In this document: in pieces, positions 8,072-17,249 of the stretch | How the letters are laid out: every line of letters begins with the position of its first letter | Numbering within the stretch: position 1 is the first letter of the stretch | NCBI GenBank assembly: GCA_009838075.1 | Contig: VXSG01000050.1 | Location: forward strand, 44,978 to 108,977 | DNA: 64,000 nt | Direction of reading: 5' to 3' | Source of the DNA: Boseongicola sp. SB0665_bin_10 | GTDB taxonomy: Bacteria; Pseudomonadota; Alphaproteobacteria; Rhodobacterales; Rhodobacteraceae | The notes under the pieces: model-generated | Told to the model about the DNA's origin: nothing | Database searches by the model: none | Seen by the model: only the letters and a program-made list of their open reading frames with translations | Made by a program: the position numbers and the translations under genes

Positions 8072-9173
8072 GGTCGGCCTCATCGGCACGGGATTCATGG
8101 GGAAGGCCCATGCCTTCGGCTTCATCTCTGCGCCGCGCGTGTTCGACCTGCCTGTGGATGTCGAGCTTCACACCGTCGCGGACACGGACCTTGCGGCCGC
8201 ACACGTGGCCGCACGGGCTTTCGGCTTTGCGCATGCGACAGCCGATTGGCGTGACATCACGCGCAACCCGGAAATCGACATTGTCTCGATCACCGCGCCA
8301 AACGCTTTGCATAAGGAAATGTCGCTTGCCGCGATCGCGGCCGGGAAGCACGTCTACTGCGAAAAGCCGTTGGCGCCCCTTGCCGACGACGCGCGCGAGA
8401 TGGCTGACTCCGCCGAGCGGGCGGGGATCAGGACGCAGGTTGGATTCAACTACCTTTGCAACCCGATGGTTGTCCTGGCGCGGGAGATGATTGCCGCTGG
8501 CGAGCTGGGTGAAATCCGCGGCTTCAGGGGGCTGCATGCCGAAGACTACATGGCAGACGCCGACGGCCCCTTCACCTTCCGCCACGAATCTGCAGGCGGT
8601 GGCGCGCTGGCCGATCTGGGCAGCCACGCGCTGGCGACCGCCGAGTTCCTGCTCGGGCCCATTGCCGAGGTCATGGGCGACTGCGTCACGATGATAGGCG
8701 AAAGAACTGACGGCAAGGGTGTCCGTCGCCCGGTCGACGTGGACGACGTGGGCCGCGCCTTCCTGCGCTTTGCCAGCGGCGCCAGCGGATCCATTGAAGG
8801 AAACTGGATCGCTACCGGCCGCAAGATGCAGCACGACTTCGATGTCTATGGCTCGAAGGGCGCCCTGTCGTTCAGTCAGGAGAGATTCAACGAGCTGCAC
8901 TACTATTCGGTCGGAGACGCCCCCGGCCGCCAAGGCTTTCGGCGCATCGAAGCGGCGCCCGAGCACCCGCCATATGGCCGGTTTTGCGTCGCGCCCGGCC
9001 ATCAGATCGGGTTCAACGACCTGAAGGCCATTGAAGTCGCCGGCTACTTGGCGGCCATAACCGGCGACAGGCCCGAGCCGTTCAATTTTCGTGCCGGGCT
9101 TCGAATTCAGACTCTTGTGGAACAAGTCCGGCGATCCGCGCGCGAGCGGCGCTGGCTGAGCGTGGAGAACTAG
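8046..9173 (+). CDS. Gfo/Idh/MocA-family oxidoreductase (second in operon)
   Basis: This 375-residue protein has the Rossmann motif GTGFMGKAHAFGF at about residues 14-26. It has the CEKPLAP signature near residue 104 and a longer C-terminal domain of the GFO_IDH_MocA_C3 type, with EDYMADADGPFTFRHES and GGALADLGSHAL. The length and the GFMGKAHA start resemble the Gfo/Idh protein at 55727 in the second inositol cluster, so the two may be orthologous partners of the two iolD copies. It starts 26 bp inside the preceding dehydrogenase gene. The substrate is probably an inositol isomer, an inosose or a derived sugar. Confidence 0.85.
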   Translation: MAHSRTRHRVGLIGTGFMGKAHAFGFISAPRVFDLPVDVELHTVADTDLAAAHVAARAFGFAHATADWRDITRNPEIDIVSITAPNALHKEMSLAAIAAGKHVYCEKPLAPLADDAREMADSAERAGIRTQVGFNYLCNPMVVLAREMIAAGELGEIRGFRGLHAEDYMADADGPFTFRHESAGGGALADLGSHALATAEFLLGPIAEVMGDCVTMIGERTDGKGVRRPVDVDDVGRAFLRFASGASGSIEGNWIATGRKMQHDFDVYGSKGALSFSQERFNELHYYSVGDAPGRQGFRRIEAAPEHPPYGRFCVAPGHQIGFNDLKAIEVAGYLAAITGDRPEPFNFRAGLRIQTLVEQVRRSARERRWLSVEN

Positions 9174-9176
9174 AGC

Positions 9177-10247
9177 ATGACAGTCAGGTACGCAGTTGTC
9201 GGAGCGGGCTGGATTTCGCAGATCGCGTTCTTGCCGGGCGTCAGCCTGACGGGAAATTCCACCGTAACGGCACTGGTCAGCGGAAGTGCCCGAAACGCCG
9301 GCAAGCTTGCGGAGTTCCATGGCATCGAACACGTCTGTTCCTATGAACAGTATGACGAGATGCTGGCCGCGGATGTCGCGGATGCGGTCTACATCGCCCT
9401 GCCAAACTCCATGCACGCCGATTTTGCCCTGCGCGCTGCAAATGCCGGCAAGCACGTCATGGTCGAAAAGCCGCTTGCGGTTTCCGAAGCGGAATGTGAA
9501 GCGATGATACAGGCGGCCAGGAACGCCGACGTGTTCCTGATGACGGCCTATCGGCTGCACAACGAGCCGGGAACCGTCCACGCTCTGGAACTGGTTCGCA
9601 GCGGCGCTGTTGGCGACCCGCGCGTGTTCACGTCGCTTTTCTCCATCCAGGCAGGAGCGGACAATCACCGGCTCAAGGCGGCGCATTGGGGCGGTCCGCT
9701 TCAGGACATAGGCATCTACTGCCTGAACGCCGTGCGCCACGTCTTCGAGGATGAACCAACCAAAGTCACGGCAGCACGCAATGCCGTCGATGACCCGCGG
9801 TTTGCCGAAGTCGAGGAAACCATCGCGGCAACGCTGATGTTTCCCAAAGGTCGTGTTGCGCAATTTTGCGCCAGCTTCGGGGCCGATCCACTGGACATGT
9901 ACCGGGTTGCCGGGACAGCTGGCGAAGTCGCGGTCGAGTCCGCGTACGACTTCATGACACCGACGACCGTGCGCCTCAAGCGCGGTCAAGAGGTCGTCGA
10001 ACGCACTTTTCCGCAAACAGATCAGTTTGCGGGCCAGGCGGAGTACTTCTCGGACTGCATCATGAACGGCACCGCCCCGGAAGCAGATGGCGAGGAAGGC
10101 CTTGCGGACGTTCGGACGCTGTTGGCAATTGAAGAAGCGGCACGCTCCGGGATTGCGCAGCAGGTCAGCCTGGAACCTCGGCCACGTCATCCCGTCGCCG
10201 AGATGGTCCGAACTTTCGAGCCAACACCTCGAAGGCTGGTATTCTAG
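9177..10247 (+). CDS. Gfo/Idh/MocA-family oxidoreductase (glucose-fructose-oxidoreductase-like, third in operon)
   Basis: This 356-residue protein has a Rossmann start (GAGWISQIAFLPG, about residues 8-20) and the VEKPLAVSEAECEAM signature. The segment YRLHNEPGTVHALELVRSG and the late LQDIGIYCLNAVRHVF are typical of the GFOR / 1,5-anhydrofructose-reductase branch. There is no Tat or Sec signal, so it should be cytoplasmic, unlike Zymomonas GFOR. It follows the previous Gfo/Idh by 3 bp and is the last enzyme gene before the RpiR regulator. Together with the edge gene it makes four family members in the first 10 kb. Confidence 0.85.
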   Translation: MTVRYAVVGAGWISQIAFLPGVSLTGNSTVTALVSGSARNAGKLAEFHGIEHVCSYEQYDEMLAADVADAVYIALPNSMHADFALRAANAGKHVMVEKPLAVSEAECEAMIQAARNADVFLMTAYRLHNEPGTVHALELVRSGAVGDPRVFTSLFSIQAGADNHRLKAAHWGGPLQDIGIYCLNAVRHVFEDEPTKVTAARNAVDDPRFAEVEETIAATLMFPKGRVAQFCASFGADPLDMYRVAGTAGEVAVESAYDFMTPTTVRLKRGQEVVERTFPQTDQFAGQAEYFSDCIMNGTAPEADGEEGLADVRTLLAIEEAARSGIAQQVSLEPRPRHPVAEMVRTFEPTPRRLVF

Positions 10248-10326
10248 TTCGCCGAATCTGGTCGCCGGGAGTGCTGACAGCGGGCCAGACTGCCGCAGCT
10301 GCGGATCGAAGGGTCATTGGAAAGAG

Positions 10327-11205
10327 ATGGACAGGGAAAGACAAGAAACACCGAAGGACTACGAGGCGCTGATCCAATTGATTCACGAGCGTTTCGACGC
10401 CATGAGCAAGTCGCACCAGCAGATTTCGGTCTATTTGACGCAAAACCCGAACGAGATCGCGGTTCACTCGGTGAACGCCATTGCAGATCGCTGCGGCATT
10501 CATGCATCGAGCTTTGTCAGGTTTGCCCAGGCATTGGGTTACAGCGGATTCAAGGATCTCCAGAAACTGTTTCAGAAACGGCTGGAAACCGCCGCACCAG
10601 GGTTCGAAGCGAGAGTCCGTGCGTTGGAGGGGGACCTGGAAGACCGCGACGATCCGTCTGACTTCGGGTTTCTCCGAGACTTGGTGGTCAAGGACATCGC
10701 GTCGCTCCAGGCCTTGCTGGACGACATTTCCGGTCAGGATCTGTCAACGGCAGCAGACTTGTTGAGTACCGCCGATTCGGTTTTTCTTCTTGGTCAGCTG
10801 CGTTCGGCTCCGGTCGTCGACTTTCTCAGGTACATGCTCACGATGATCGGGAAGAAGTGCGTTCTGCTGGATCCAAGCGGCGGCCTGGCAACCCATATGT
10901 CCGAAACTATCTCTGGCGACGATGTCCTGGTCGCGGTGTCGTTTCGATACTATGCAAACGAGGTTGTCTCGATTTCGGAAAACCTGAAGGATGCACGCAC
11001 GAAAATCATCGCGATTTCGGACAGCACGTTGTCTCCGCTGGCGAAGTCTGCCGATGTCTTGTTCGTGGTGCCAGAACATCGTCACACTTTCTCACGGTCG
11101 ATTGCCGCCCCCATGTGCATTTCCCAAGCGCTGGTTCTCGCGACTGCGGCACGCCTGCAAGTTGACGCCGATCTTCCGGAGATTCCCACCGTGACACGGG
11201 CGTAG
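10327..11205 (+). CDS. RpiR/MurR-family transcriptional regulator (HTH plus SIS domain)
   Basis: The protein has 292 residues, normal for RpiR. Residues about 15-90 form the HTH_6 domain (SKSHQQISVYLTQNPNEIAV, then a helix-turn-helix around ADRCGIHASSFVRFAQALGY). Residues about 135-270 form a SIS sugar-phosphate-binding domain with TADSVFLLGQLRSAP and DVLVAVSFRYYANEV. I chose ATG 10327 because the upstream open frame overlaps the preceding gene and lacks family similarity. Members of this family control inositol genes in rhizobia (IolR). As the last gene of the operon it is the best local candidate for a repressor sensing a cyclitol breakdown product. Confidence 0.86.
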   Translation: MDRERQETPKDYEALIQLIHERFDAMSKSHQQISVYLTQNPNEIAVHSVNAIADRCGIHASSFVRFAQALGYSGFKDLQKLFQKRLETAAPGFEARVRALEGDLEDRDDPSDFGFLRDLVVKDIASLQALLDDISGQDLSTAADLLSTADSVFLLGQLRSAPVVDFLRYMLTMIGKKCVLLDPSGGLATHMSETISGDDVLVAVSFRYYANEVVSISENLKDARTKIIAISDSTLSPLAKSADVLFVVPEHRHTFSRSIAAPMCISQALVLATAARLQVDADLPEIPTVTRA

Positions 11206-11952
11206 CTGTTCCGGGCAGGTCTTGCCGCACCGGCCTTTGGGTGCCCGTTCGGTGTCGTCAATGGCGTCGAGCCGACATCGGAGATGGTCGTGATCAACGG
11301 TGCCAAACGGACTTCTCCCAAATGGGCCGATTTGTTCGGCGGTGACGAGGCAGGTGGAGTCTCGGATGCGACGTTGCGCGTCGCGACGTTCTGGTGGTCG
11401 GGTTGGTCATCCACCCCGGCACCCGATTTGCCAGTCGCCTCCCATGACGTGGAGAGCAACATCGTGCACGTCGGTTCAGACAGTTCATTGTTCTGCTCCC
11501 GTCACGTGGCCACGATGCGGGCCGTCGGTGCCGCGGCTCGTTAATTGACTCGACGGAACCATCCAATCCCGGTCGTGTCTAGGCACCAACACACACATGA
11601 AAATCGACTTTAACAAATTGGAAAAAATGTTGAATCTTAGGGCCGCGCCGCTAGCTTCGTTGTCAGGAGATCCCAGCGTCCGCGCGGCTTGGTTCATCAG
11701 CGGGGGGAACGTCTTGAAGGGTCCAGAACTGACGTCGGCCCTTGCCTTGAATGGCCGGGAAGTGCCGGACTGCCTTGACCTGCAGGAACACTCCGGACGA
11801 CCCCGGCTTCGCCTGTCTTCCCCGAGTCAAGAACCGTGTCATGACATGGGGTGGGAGGCCGTCGAAGTCGGATCGCGAACGCCACCGCCCATAGAATGTC
11901 CGTAGCCGTACGGCACGCCGGGATGCGCCTGCAAGTCATCGGACAGACAGGC
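11206..11952. other. Gene-poor stretch between rpiR-like gene and FAD hydroxylase
   Basis: I find no convincing gene in this 747-bp stretch. It has an AT-rich island at 11590-11640 in otherwise GC-rich DNA. An open stretch of 102 codons from ATG 11597 begins there (MKIDFNKLEKMLNLRAAPLA) but has no Shine-Dalgarno and no recognised domain. It degenerates into proline/arginine-rich shadow sequence. The island could be the promoter zone of the downstream hydroxylase. Confidence 0.5.
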
Positions 11953-13467
11953 ATGCGCCATGATCGCGCGGACGTGATCATTGTCGGTCTTGGTCCGACC
12001 GGCGCCACATTGGCAAACCTGTTGGCGGAATGCGGCGTCAGGGTCATCGTCGTTGATCGCGAAGCCGGAATTTACGACCTGCCAAGGGCGGTTCATTTCG
12101 ACGGCGAAACCATGCGGGTCTTTCAGTCCGCAGGGATTTCCGAAAGCTTGAGCCGTGAAGTGATTGTCAATCCCGGCATGCGCTTTGTCGATCCCCACGG
12201 AGAAATCCTGCTTGACTGGCCGCGACCAAGGGAGATCGGGCCCCAGGGATGGCACGCAAGCTATCGCTTGCATCAGCCTGACCTGGAAAGGCTGCTGCGC
12301 GAAAACCTTGCCAGGCGTCCCAATGTGTCGGTGCTGACAAATATGGTGGCGATTTCCGTCAACGTCCGGAAACAGGATGTGATCGTGACGTGCCGCAACC
12401 TCCGAAATGGCCAGACACGCAATCTGTCTTCGTCCTATGTTGTCGGTTGTGACGGGGCACGGTCACTCGTTCGCGGCGTGATCGGTTCGGAGATGTTCGA
12501 CCTCGGGTTCAAGGAACGCTGGTTGGTCGTGGACGTGCTCCTGAAGGATGACCGGCCGGATCTCGGGGATCACTCGATCCAGTATTGCAGCCCTGACCGG
12601 CCGATGACGTATTGCCGAAGCCCGAAAAACCGGAGACGCTGGGAAATCGCCTTGCGAGATGATGAGGCTGACGAACAAGTCACCAGGGAAGAACAGGTCT
12701 GGTCGTTTCTCGCTCCTTGGATCGAACCGGGTGACGCGGAATTGGAGCGCCGCGCAGTCTATACATTTCGGTCCGAAATTGCGGAGATCTGGCGAAAAGG
12801 CCGATTGATGATCGCGGGCGATGCCGCACATTTGACCCCGCCTTTCATGGGACAAGGCATGTGCACAGGAATCCGCGATGCTTCGAACCTTGCCTGGAAA
12901 CTTGCCCTGTGCGTCAAGGGTGCTGTCAGTTGCGACATTCTCGACAGTTATCAGGAGGAGCGTGCACCCAATGCGCGGTCCTTCATTGAGACCGCAATGC
13001 GTCTTGGCAGGCTGATCAACGCGCTGGACAAGGGGTCGACATTGTCCTTGGGGTCGCGAGACGAGACCGGAGTTGCAAGCATGGAAACCATTGCCCCGCC
13101 GTTGGGTGCCAGTGACGTGGGCGGGTTGATTCCTGCAGACACGCCGCACAAGGGACGGTTGTTTCCGCAACCGATGCTTGAAGACGGGCGCTTGCTGGAC
13201 GATGCCGTCGGGTACAATCCTGCACTGATCGTGCGTGGGGCATTGCCCCGCCATGTTGCAGCGACCGTTCCGGTCGTCGAGTGTACGGACGGTTCTGCCC
13301 TGGCTGCCGCGCTCGCCGGACTTGACACGAACGCGATCCTGGTTCGACCTGATCGATACATTGCGGCCAGCGCGAGAACCGAGGCGGATGTGGCGGCACT
13401 TGCCGCGCGGGCATTGCCGTCGCCAATGCCCGGCCGTGCATCGGGGGAAGGGTCTTGCGCAGTGTAG
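11953..13467 (+). CDS. FAD-dependent aromatic monooxygenase (3-(3-hydroxyphenyl)propionate/resorcinol hydroxylase type)
   Basis: This 504-residue flavoprotein belongs to the PHBH/MhpA class A hydroxylases, which use NAD(P)H and O2 to ring-hydroxylate phenols. It has the FAD/ADP motif GLGPTGATLANLL at about residues 12-24, the DG motif GCDGARSLVR and the GD motif GDAAHLTPPFMGQGMCTGIRD. The C-terminal thioredoxin-like tail is shorter than in MhpA (about 550 residues). The start ATG 11953 gives a standard MRHDRADVIIVG N-terminus; two upstream ATGs (11896, 11923) are possible but add nothing conserved. With the hydroxyquinol-type dioxygenase downstream it could feed ring cleavage; that link is inferred. 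Confidence 0.82.
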   Translation: MRHDRADVIIVGLGPTGATLANLLAECGVRVIVVDREAGIYDLPRAVHFDGETMRVFQSAGISESLSREVIVNPGMRFVDPHGEILLDWPRPREIGPQGWHASYRLHQPDLERLLRENLARRPNVSVLTNMVAISVNVRKQDVIVTCRNLRNGQTRNLSSSYVVGCDGARSLVRGVIGSEMFDLGFKERWLVVDVLLKDDRPDLGDHSIQYCSPDRPMTYCRSPKNRRRWEIALRDDEADEQVTREEQVWSFLAPWIEPGDAELERRAVYTFRSEIAEIWRKGRLMIAGDAAHLTPPFMGQGMCTGIRDASNLAWKLALCVKGAVSCDILDSYQEERAPNARSFIETAMRLGRLINALDKGSTLSLGSRDETGVASMETIAPPLGASDVGGLIPADTPHKGRLFPQPMLEDGRLLDDAVGYNPALIVRGALPRHVAATVPVVECTDGSALAAALAGLDTNAILVRPDRYIAASARTEADVAALAARALPSPMPGRASGEGSCAV

Positions 13468-14261
13468 GTCGCGAAATGGGTGCAAGCGAATTCTTGCGTG
13501 CGCAGGAAGTTTCCGGAACGCGGCGTTGCGTGTCGCGGGAGCTTTCGAGGCAGTTGGAATTCCCGGGAGGTTGCAGTCACGCGCGGGTCCGTCTGCCAGG
13601 GCAGTGCCCAGTTGCCCGCATCGCGCAAGAGGGCAATTGCACCGTCATCGAATTCAAGGCATGTCTCCGTGACCTGATCCGCCACCGTCGTTCATTTCCG
13701 GACGAATCATCACCAACCGAGGTCTTGATCGTTCTCGCGGATGCAGAGGTCGATGCCGAAAGACTGACCGAACTGGAACTTCTTCATCAATGCATCTTCA
13801 TGTTGATCGCCGGCCATGAAACATCAACGAACATGCTTTCGCACGGCGTGCACGAGATGTCGCGTTCTCCTTGGGAAATCCTGTGCACGGCGGAGAATCC
13901 GGGTCTGGTCGATTCAATGGTGGAAGAGGCCTTTCGCTGCAGGGCGCCGATCCAGATCAACAATCGCGGATCGACCAAGGATGCCGAATTGGGCGGCTTG
14001 GCCATCCCGGAAGGGACGGCGGTTCACCTGGTCGTCGTCGCCGCGAACCACGATTCCCGGCAGTTTCCCGATCCTGATCGCTTCGACATGGCACGCCGGC
14101 CCAACCGGCCTCTGAGCTTCTGTCCTAGAGTTCACGTCTGTGCCGGAAACTCGCTTGCGCGGATGGAAGCCGCGATCGCCTTCCGGAAGCTCTTTGGTCG
14201 TTTCCCCTGGGTTGCGGCTCATGGCGCCGCCCGAAATCGCCGCACGCCTGCGATTCAGTGA
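13455..14261 (+). pseudogene. Cytochrome P450 remnant lacking the N-terminal half
   Basis: Only the C-terminal part of a P450 is present. It runs from the region before the I-helix (LIRHRRSFPDE) through the I-helix motif AGHETSTN, the ExxR motif in EEAFR and the heme loop. The heme loop is altered: it reads SFCPRVHVCAGNSLAR, where the family has FGxGxHxCxG. The His, Cys and last Gly remain, but the first two Gly are replaced by Cys and Arg. About 200 N-terminal residues are missing, and the frame upstream of about 13640 is unrelated sequence overlapping the FAD hydroxylase end. A full P450 is about 400 residues; at most 268 codons are open here. I call it a decayed gene. Confidence 0.75.
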
Positions 14262-14303
14262 GATCCGGCACCTGCGCATTGCCGTCAATTGAGAGAACCG
14301 CTC

Positions 14304-14846
14304 ATGAACCGACCAAGACCTGCCAGAATGCAGCATGTCGCCATAGAAGTCAGCGACACGAATCGCTCCATCGAATGGTATCGCCGGGTTCTCGGTTTCA
14401 AGCTCACCGAGCGTCATGCAGCATTCGAGGTGGAAGGCATACCTGTCGAACTGACCTTCATGCGCCTCGCCAACGTCCAACACGAGATTGTCCTTGTACA
14501 CAATCCGAGGAAGACCTACCGAACCAAGCCGCTTCCCGAGGCGGACTTCGACGGCCCTCCGAATTTCCATCATGCCGCATTTGAATGCGACAACCGAGAC
14601 GACTGGCTGGCGCTTCTGGACCGCATTCGCACGGAAGGTGCGGAAATCGTTCGGGGACCGATATTGCACTCGTTCGTGCAGCCTCGCGGCGATGGGAGTT
14701 GGGGCGAAAACGAGGCTGTCTACATTCTCGACCCTGACGGCCACCGAATCGAACTGTTTTGCGACCTTGCCACGATCGACAGTGACGGCACTCACGTCAG
14801 CGCGGCAGGCGTTCGGCTGAAAGGTACCGACACCGAAGAGTTGTGA
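14304..14846 (+). CDS. VOC-superfamily protein (glyoxalase/extradiol-dioxygenase-like)
   Basis: This 180-residue protein has the vicinal-oxygen-chelate fold pattern. MQHVAIEVSDTNRSIEWYRRVLGFK is near the N-terminus, with a metal-ligand His in MQHVA, a second possible His in NFHHAAFE, and the C-terminal Glu in PDGHRIELF. The pattern DPDGHRIELF is typical of type I extradiol ring-cleavage enzymes and glyoxalases. I chose ATG 14304 because it gives the family start; a TTG 15 bp upstream is also possible. Located among aromatic genes, a ring-cleavage role is plausible but unproven. Confidence 0.75.
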   Translation: MNRPRPARMQHVAIEVSDTNRSIEWYRRVLGFKLTERHAAFEVEGIPVELTFMRLANVQHEIVLVHNPRKTYRTKPLPEADFDGPPNFHHAAFECDNRDDWLALLDRIRTEGAEIVRGPILHSFVQPRGDGSWGENEAVYILDPDGHRIELFCDLATIDSDGTHVSAAGVRLKGTDTEEL

Positions 14847-15065
14847 CAGCGGACATTGCCGCCTTCATTCAAGGAGACCCTGTCGCGTTCTTGTCCGGCA
14901 AGCGATGCAATTCCGCGCTCGTTTTCGGCGGCCAAATGCGGTCTGTTGCCGATCTGCCGCCCTCGCGTCGACCGTGAGTCTTTGCGGTGTCTCGATGATC
15001 CGTGATCGCCAACCGTTCGCCATGCCGATTCCTTGCGTCGGCCTTTCTCCAAGCGTGCAGGGTTC

Positions 15066-16286
15066 TCAAGCGGCGCCCTTGGCCCGCACGTCCTCGACAA
15101 TGCCGCGAAATTCCTCGTCGCTCAGCATGTCGCGTTTCTCGATGCCCTTGAATTTGACCCGGACCAGCACCTCTGCTGCCTGTTCGTCGGCCAAGGCTCC
15201 GAGCCCCAACTCTTCCATCTTGTAGGTGATCGAGGCCTTGCCGCTCTTCTTCCCGAGGACCACTTCGCCCGTCCGGCCCGTCAGGGCGGGATGGGTGCCG
15301 AACATCACCAACGGATCGTGCATCACGTACTGGATGCCGATCCCGCTCTCGCGAATGAAGTTGCCGTGGCCAAGGACGGGCTTGTTGCGGGCAATCGGAA
15401 CGTTGGACAGCTCGGACAGCATTGCGCCCAGTTCAGGCAGCTTGTCCAGCCTGTACCCCAACTCGTACCCGTACAGCAGGTCGAGTCCCAGGATCAACTC
15501 TTCAAGGGCCGCATTGCCTGTCCGTTCGCCGAGTCCGTTGCCGCAGCTGTGTACGCATTCGGCGCCGGCCGTCACGGCCGCAAGCTCCGTCGCCACGCCC
15601 ATTCCGAAATCGTTGTGGGTGTGTATCTCGATGGGCAGTCCCGTCATGCGCTTGACCCAGCGCACCATGTACTTGATCGCCTCGGGCGTCGCGCATCCCA
15701 TGGTGTCGACGATGCCGATCGCGTCTGGCGGCGATTCCGCCATGATCGCGTTGCAGAGGCTGGTCAGGTCCTCCGGTCGCGCGCGGGTCGTGTCGTAGGG
15801 GAAGTACACCGCGTGCAGTCCCTGTTCGCGGGCATAGTTGATCACGCCGCGGCTCTTCTTGAACACGTCTTCCCAGGTCCAGCCGAATTGGGTGACCAGC
15901 TTCGGATATCCGATCGGCACCTCGATGATGACCCCGTGCGCCCCGCATTCCAGCGCCATGTCGATGTCGGTCTTGAGGGCGCGGGCAAAGGTGTAGATTC
16001 TGGACTTCAGGCCGAGCTTCGAGATTTCCTTGATGGCTTCGGCATCTTGCGGCGACACCGCCGGCATGCCGGCTTCGATCCGGTCGACGCCGATTTCATC
16101 CATCTTGCTGGCGATGCGGATCTTGTCATCGATGGAGAACACGACTCCGGGGGTCTGCTCGCCGTCTCGCAGCGTCGCGTCGTGGATCTCGACCTTGGGT
16201 GGCAGGATCAGGTCCTTGCGGACTTCGGGCACGAAATTGTAGGGGCTGACCCACCACTTGCCGTCTTCGAAATGAGTTTCGCGCAT
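15066..16286 (-). CDS. Pyruvate-carboxyltransferase/HMGL-like enzyme (isopropylmalate/homocitrate-synthase family)
   Basis: This 406-residue TIM-barrel protein belongs to the HMGL-like (LeuA/NifV/HMG-lyase) family, which condenses or cleaves acyl-CoA and keto-acid substrates. It shows the signature HDATLRDGEQTPGVVFS at about residues 37-53, the metal-binding IHTHNDFGMG and the conserved GLGERTGNAALEELIL. LeuA itself has a C-terminal regulatory domain; this protein is shorter and lacks a clear one. The start at 16286 (MRETHFEDGKWW) follows a GGGGGA stretch. It stands alone on the minus strand, divergent from a GntR regulator. The substrate is not determinable from sequence; a synthase for a citramalate- or citrate-like product is one option. 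Confidence 0.75.
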   Translation of the reverse strand: MRETHFEDGKWWVSPYNFVPEVRKDLILPPKVEIHDATLRDGEQTPGVVFSIDDKIRIASKMDEIGVDRIEAGMPAVSPQDAEAIKEISKLGLKSRIYTFARALKTDIDMALECGAHGVIIEVPIGYPKLVTQFGWTWEDVFKKSRGVINYAREQGLHAVYFPYDTTRARPEDLTSLCNAIMAESPPDAIGIVDTMGCATPEAIKYMVRWVKRMTGLPIEIHTHNDFGMGVATELAAVTAGAECVHSCGNGLGERTGNAALEELILGLDLLYGYELGYRLDKLPELGAMLSELSNVPIARNKPVLGHGNFIRESGIGIQYVMHDPLVMFGTHPALTGRTGEVVLGKKSGKASITYKMEELGLGALADEQAAEVLVRVKFKGIEKRDMLSDEEFRGIVEDVRAKGAA

Positions 16287-16567
16287 CGGTTCCCCCAAGA
16301 CTTGCATGGACAGTTTGGTTGGGAACGCTATACCCATTTTTCTTCCGTTCCAAAGGAAAAAACCACTTTTTCTGACGACCAGGCACAGGCGGGTTCCGCA
16401 CCATGGGTTCGGATGCCCGACATCCTGGCGCAATTGAGACCCTTTCGACGAGTTCCGGGCGCAAATTGCGGTTCCGGCCAGGGCGGTCCTTCCCGGGATG
16501 GCCGCCAGCGGTCCGGAAAAAAACGATAATATTTGTTTTCTTCGCCAAATGATGGCAATTGTTTCAT
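16287..16567. promoter_or_regulatory. Divergent promoter region with AT-rich inverted repeat upstream of gntR-like gene
   Basis: This 281-bp gap separates two divergent genes. An AT-rich block at 16515-16540 contains the inverted repeat AAAAC (16520-16524) and GTTTT (16535-16539) around GATAATATTT. It lies about 30 bp before the GntR start and could be its own operator. A second A/T-rich pair (TTTTTC and GAAAAA) lies at about 16338-16365 before the HMGL-like gene. Confidence 0.35.
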
Positions 16568-17230
16568 ATGGACAGACCCGTTGAAGACACGGCCTCGCCG
16601 CAATCCTCGACCCAGCGTGTCTATCTCGCGCTCCGGAACGACATCATCGCCGGTCGCATTCCGCCGGGAGAGCGCTTGAAGATCGATGCTCTCAAGGTCG
16701 CGCTCGACACCGGGGCGTCCCCTGTTCGCGAGGCGCTCAGCCTTCTGACCTCCGATCAGCTCGTCGACCGGCTGGACCAGCGCGGGTTTCGCGTGGCTGC
16801 GACCAGCCGGGCGCAGTTCCAGGAAATCCTGGACTTGCGCTGCAACCTGGAGGAGCTTGCACTGCGCGACAGCCTGGCGAATACCGACGCGACGTGGGAA
16901 GACGCGTTGGTGCTGGCGCATCATCACATGAACAAGGCTGACCGGAACGATGTCGACGCCTACGAGACGCATCACAAGCGCTTTCACATGGCGCTTCTTT
17001 CGGCCTGCAAATCGCCGATCCTGCTGCGCTTCTGCAGCCAGCTGTACGACCTGAACGTGCGATACAGGTACCTGGCGGGCCGTGCGAAATCCTACTCGCG
17101 CCGCAACGTCGAGGCAGAGCATCGCGCGATTCTTGACGCGGCGGTCGGTCGAACCACCGACAGGGCCTGCGCCAGCCTGATGGACCACTATCGCAAGACG
17201 GGCGCGTTCCTCGCAGAACTGGTCGACTGA
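16568..17230 (+). CDS. GntR-family regulator (FadR/FCD subfamily)
   Basis: This 220-residue protein has a winged-helix domain at residues about 15-75 (YLALRNDIIAGRIPPGERLKIDALKVALDTGASPVREALSLL, the classic GntR pattern). It is followed by an all-helical FCD effector domain. Likely metal-ligand His residues lie in ALVLAHHHMN, ETHHKRFHMAL and EAEHRAIL. FCD regulators usually sense carboxylic acids. I chose ATG 16568; a TTG lies 9 bp upstream. It ends 19 bp before the convergent intradiol dioxygenase stop and may control the TRAP/dioxygenase operon or the neighbouring HMGL-like gene. Confidence 0.88.
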   Translation: MDRPVEDTASPQSSTQRVYLALRNDIIAGRIPPGERLKIDALKVALDTGASPVREALSLLTSDQLVDRLDQRGFRVAATSRAQFQEILDLRCNLEELALRDSLANTDATWEDALVLAHHHMNKADRNDVDAYETHHKRFHMALLSACKSPILLRFCSQLYDLNVRYRYLAGRAKSYSRRNVEAEHRAILDAAVGRTTDRACASLMDHYRKTGAFLAELVD

Positions 17231-17249
17231 CGAAATCCGCTCAGGGCCG

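Noticed and set aside
5130..10190. Long minus-strand open stretches opposite the ALDH, aldolase and Gfo/Idh genes
   Set aside because: No family motifs; the plus-strand genes have complete catalytic motifs and tight operon spacing.
11597..11905. 102-codon open stretch beginning in the AT-rich island upstream of the FAD hydroxylase
   Set aside because: No Shine-Dalgarno, no recognised domain, and the second half has shadow-like composition; kept only as a note in the gap entry.
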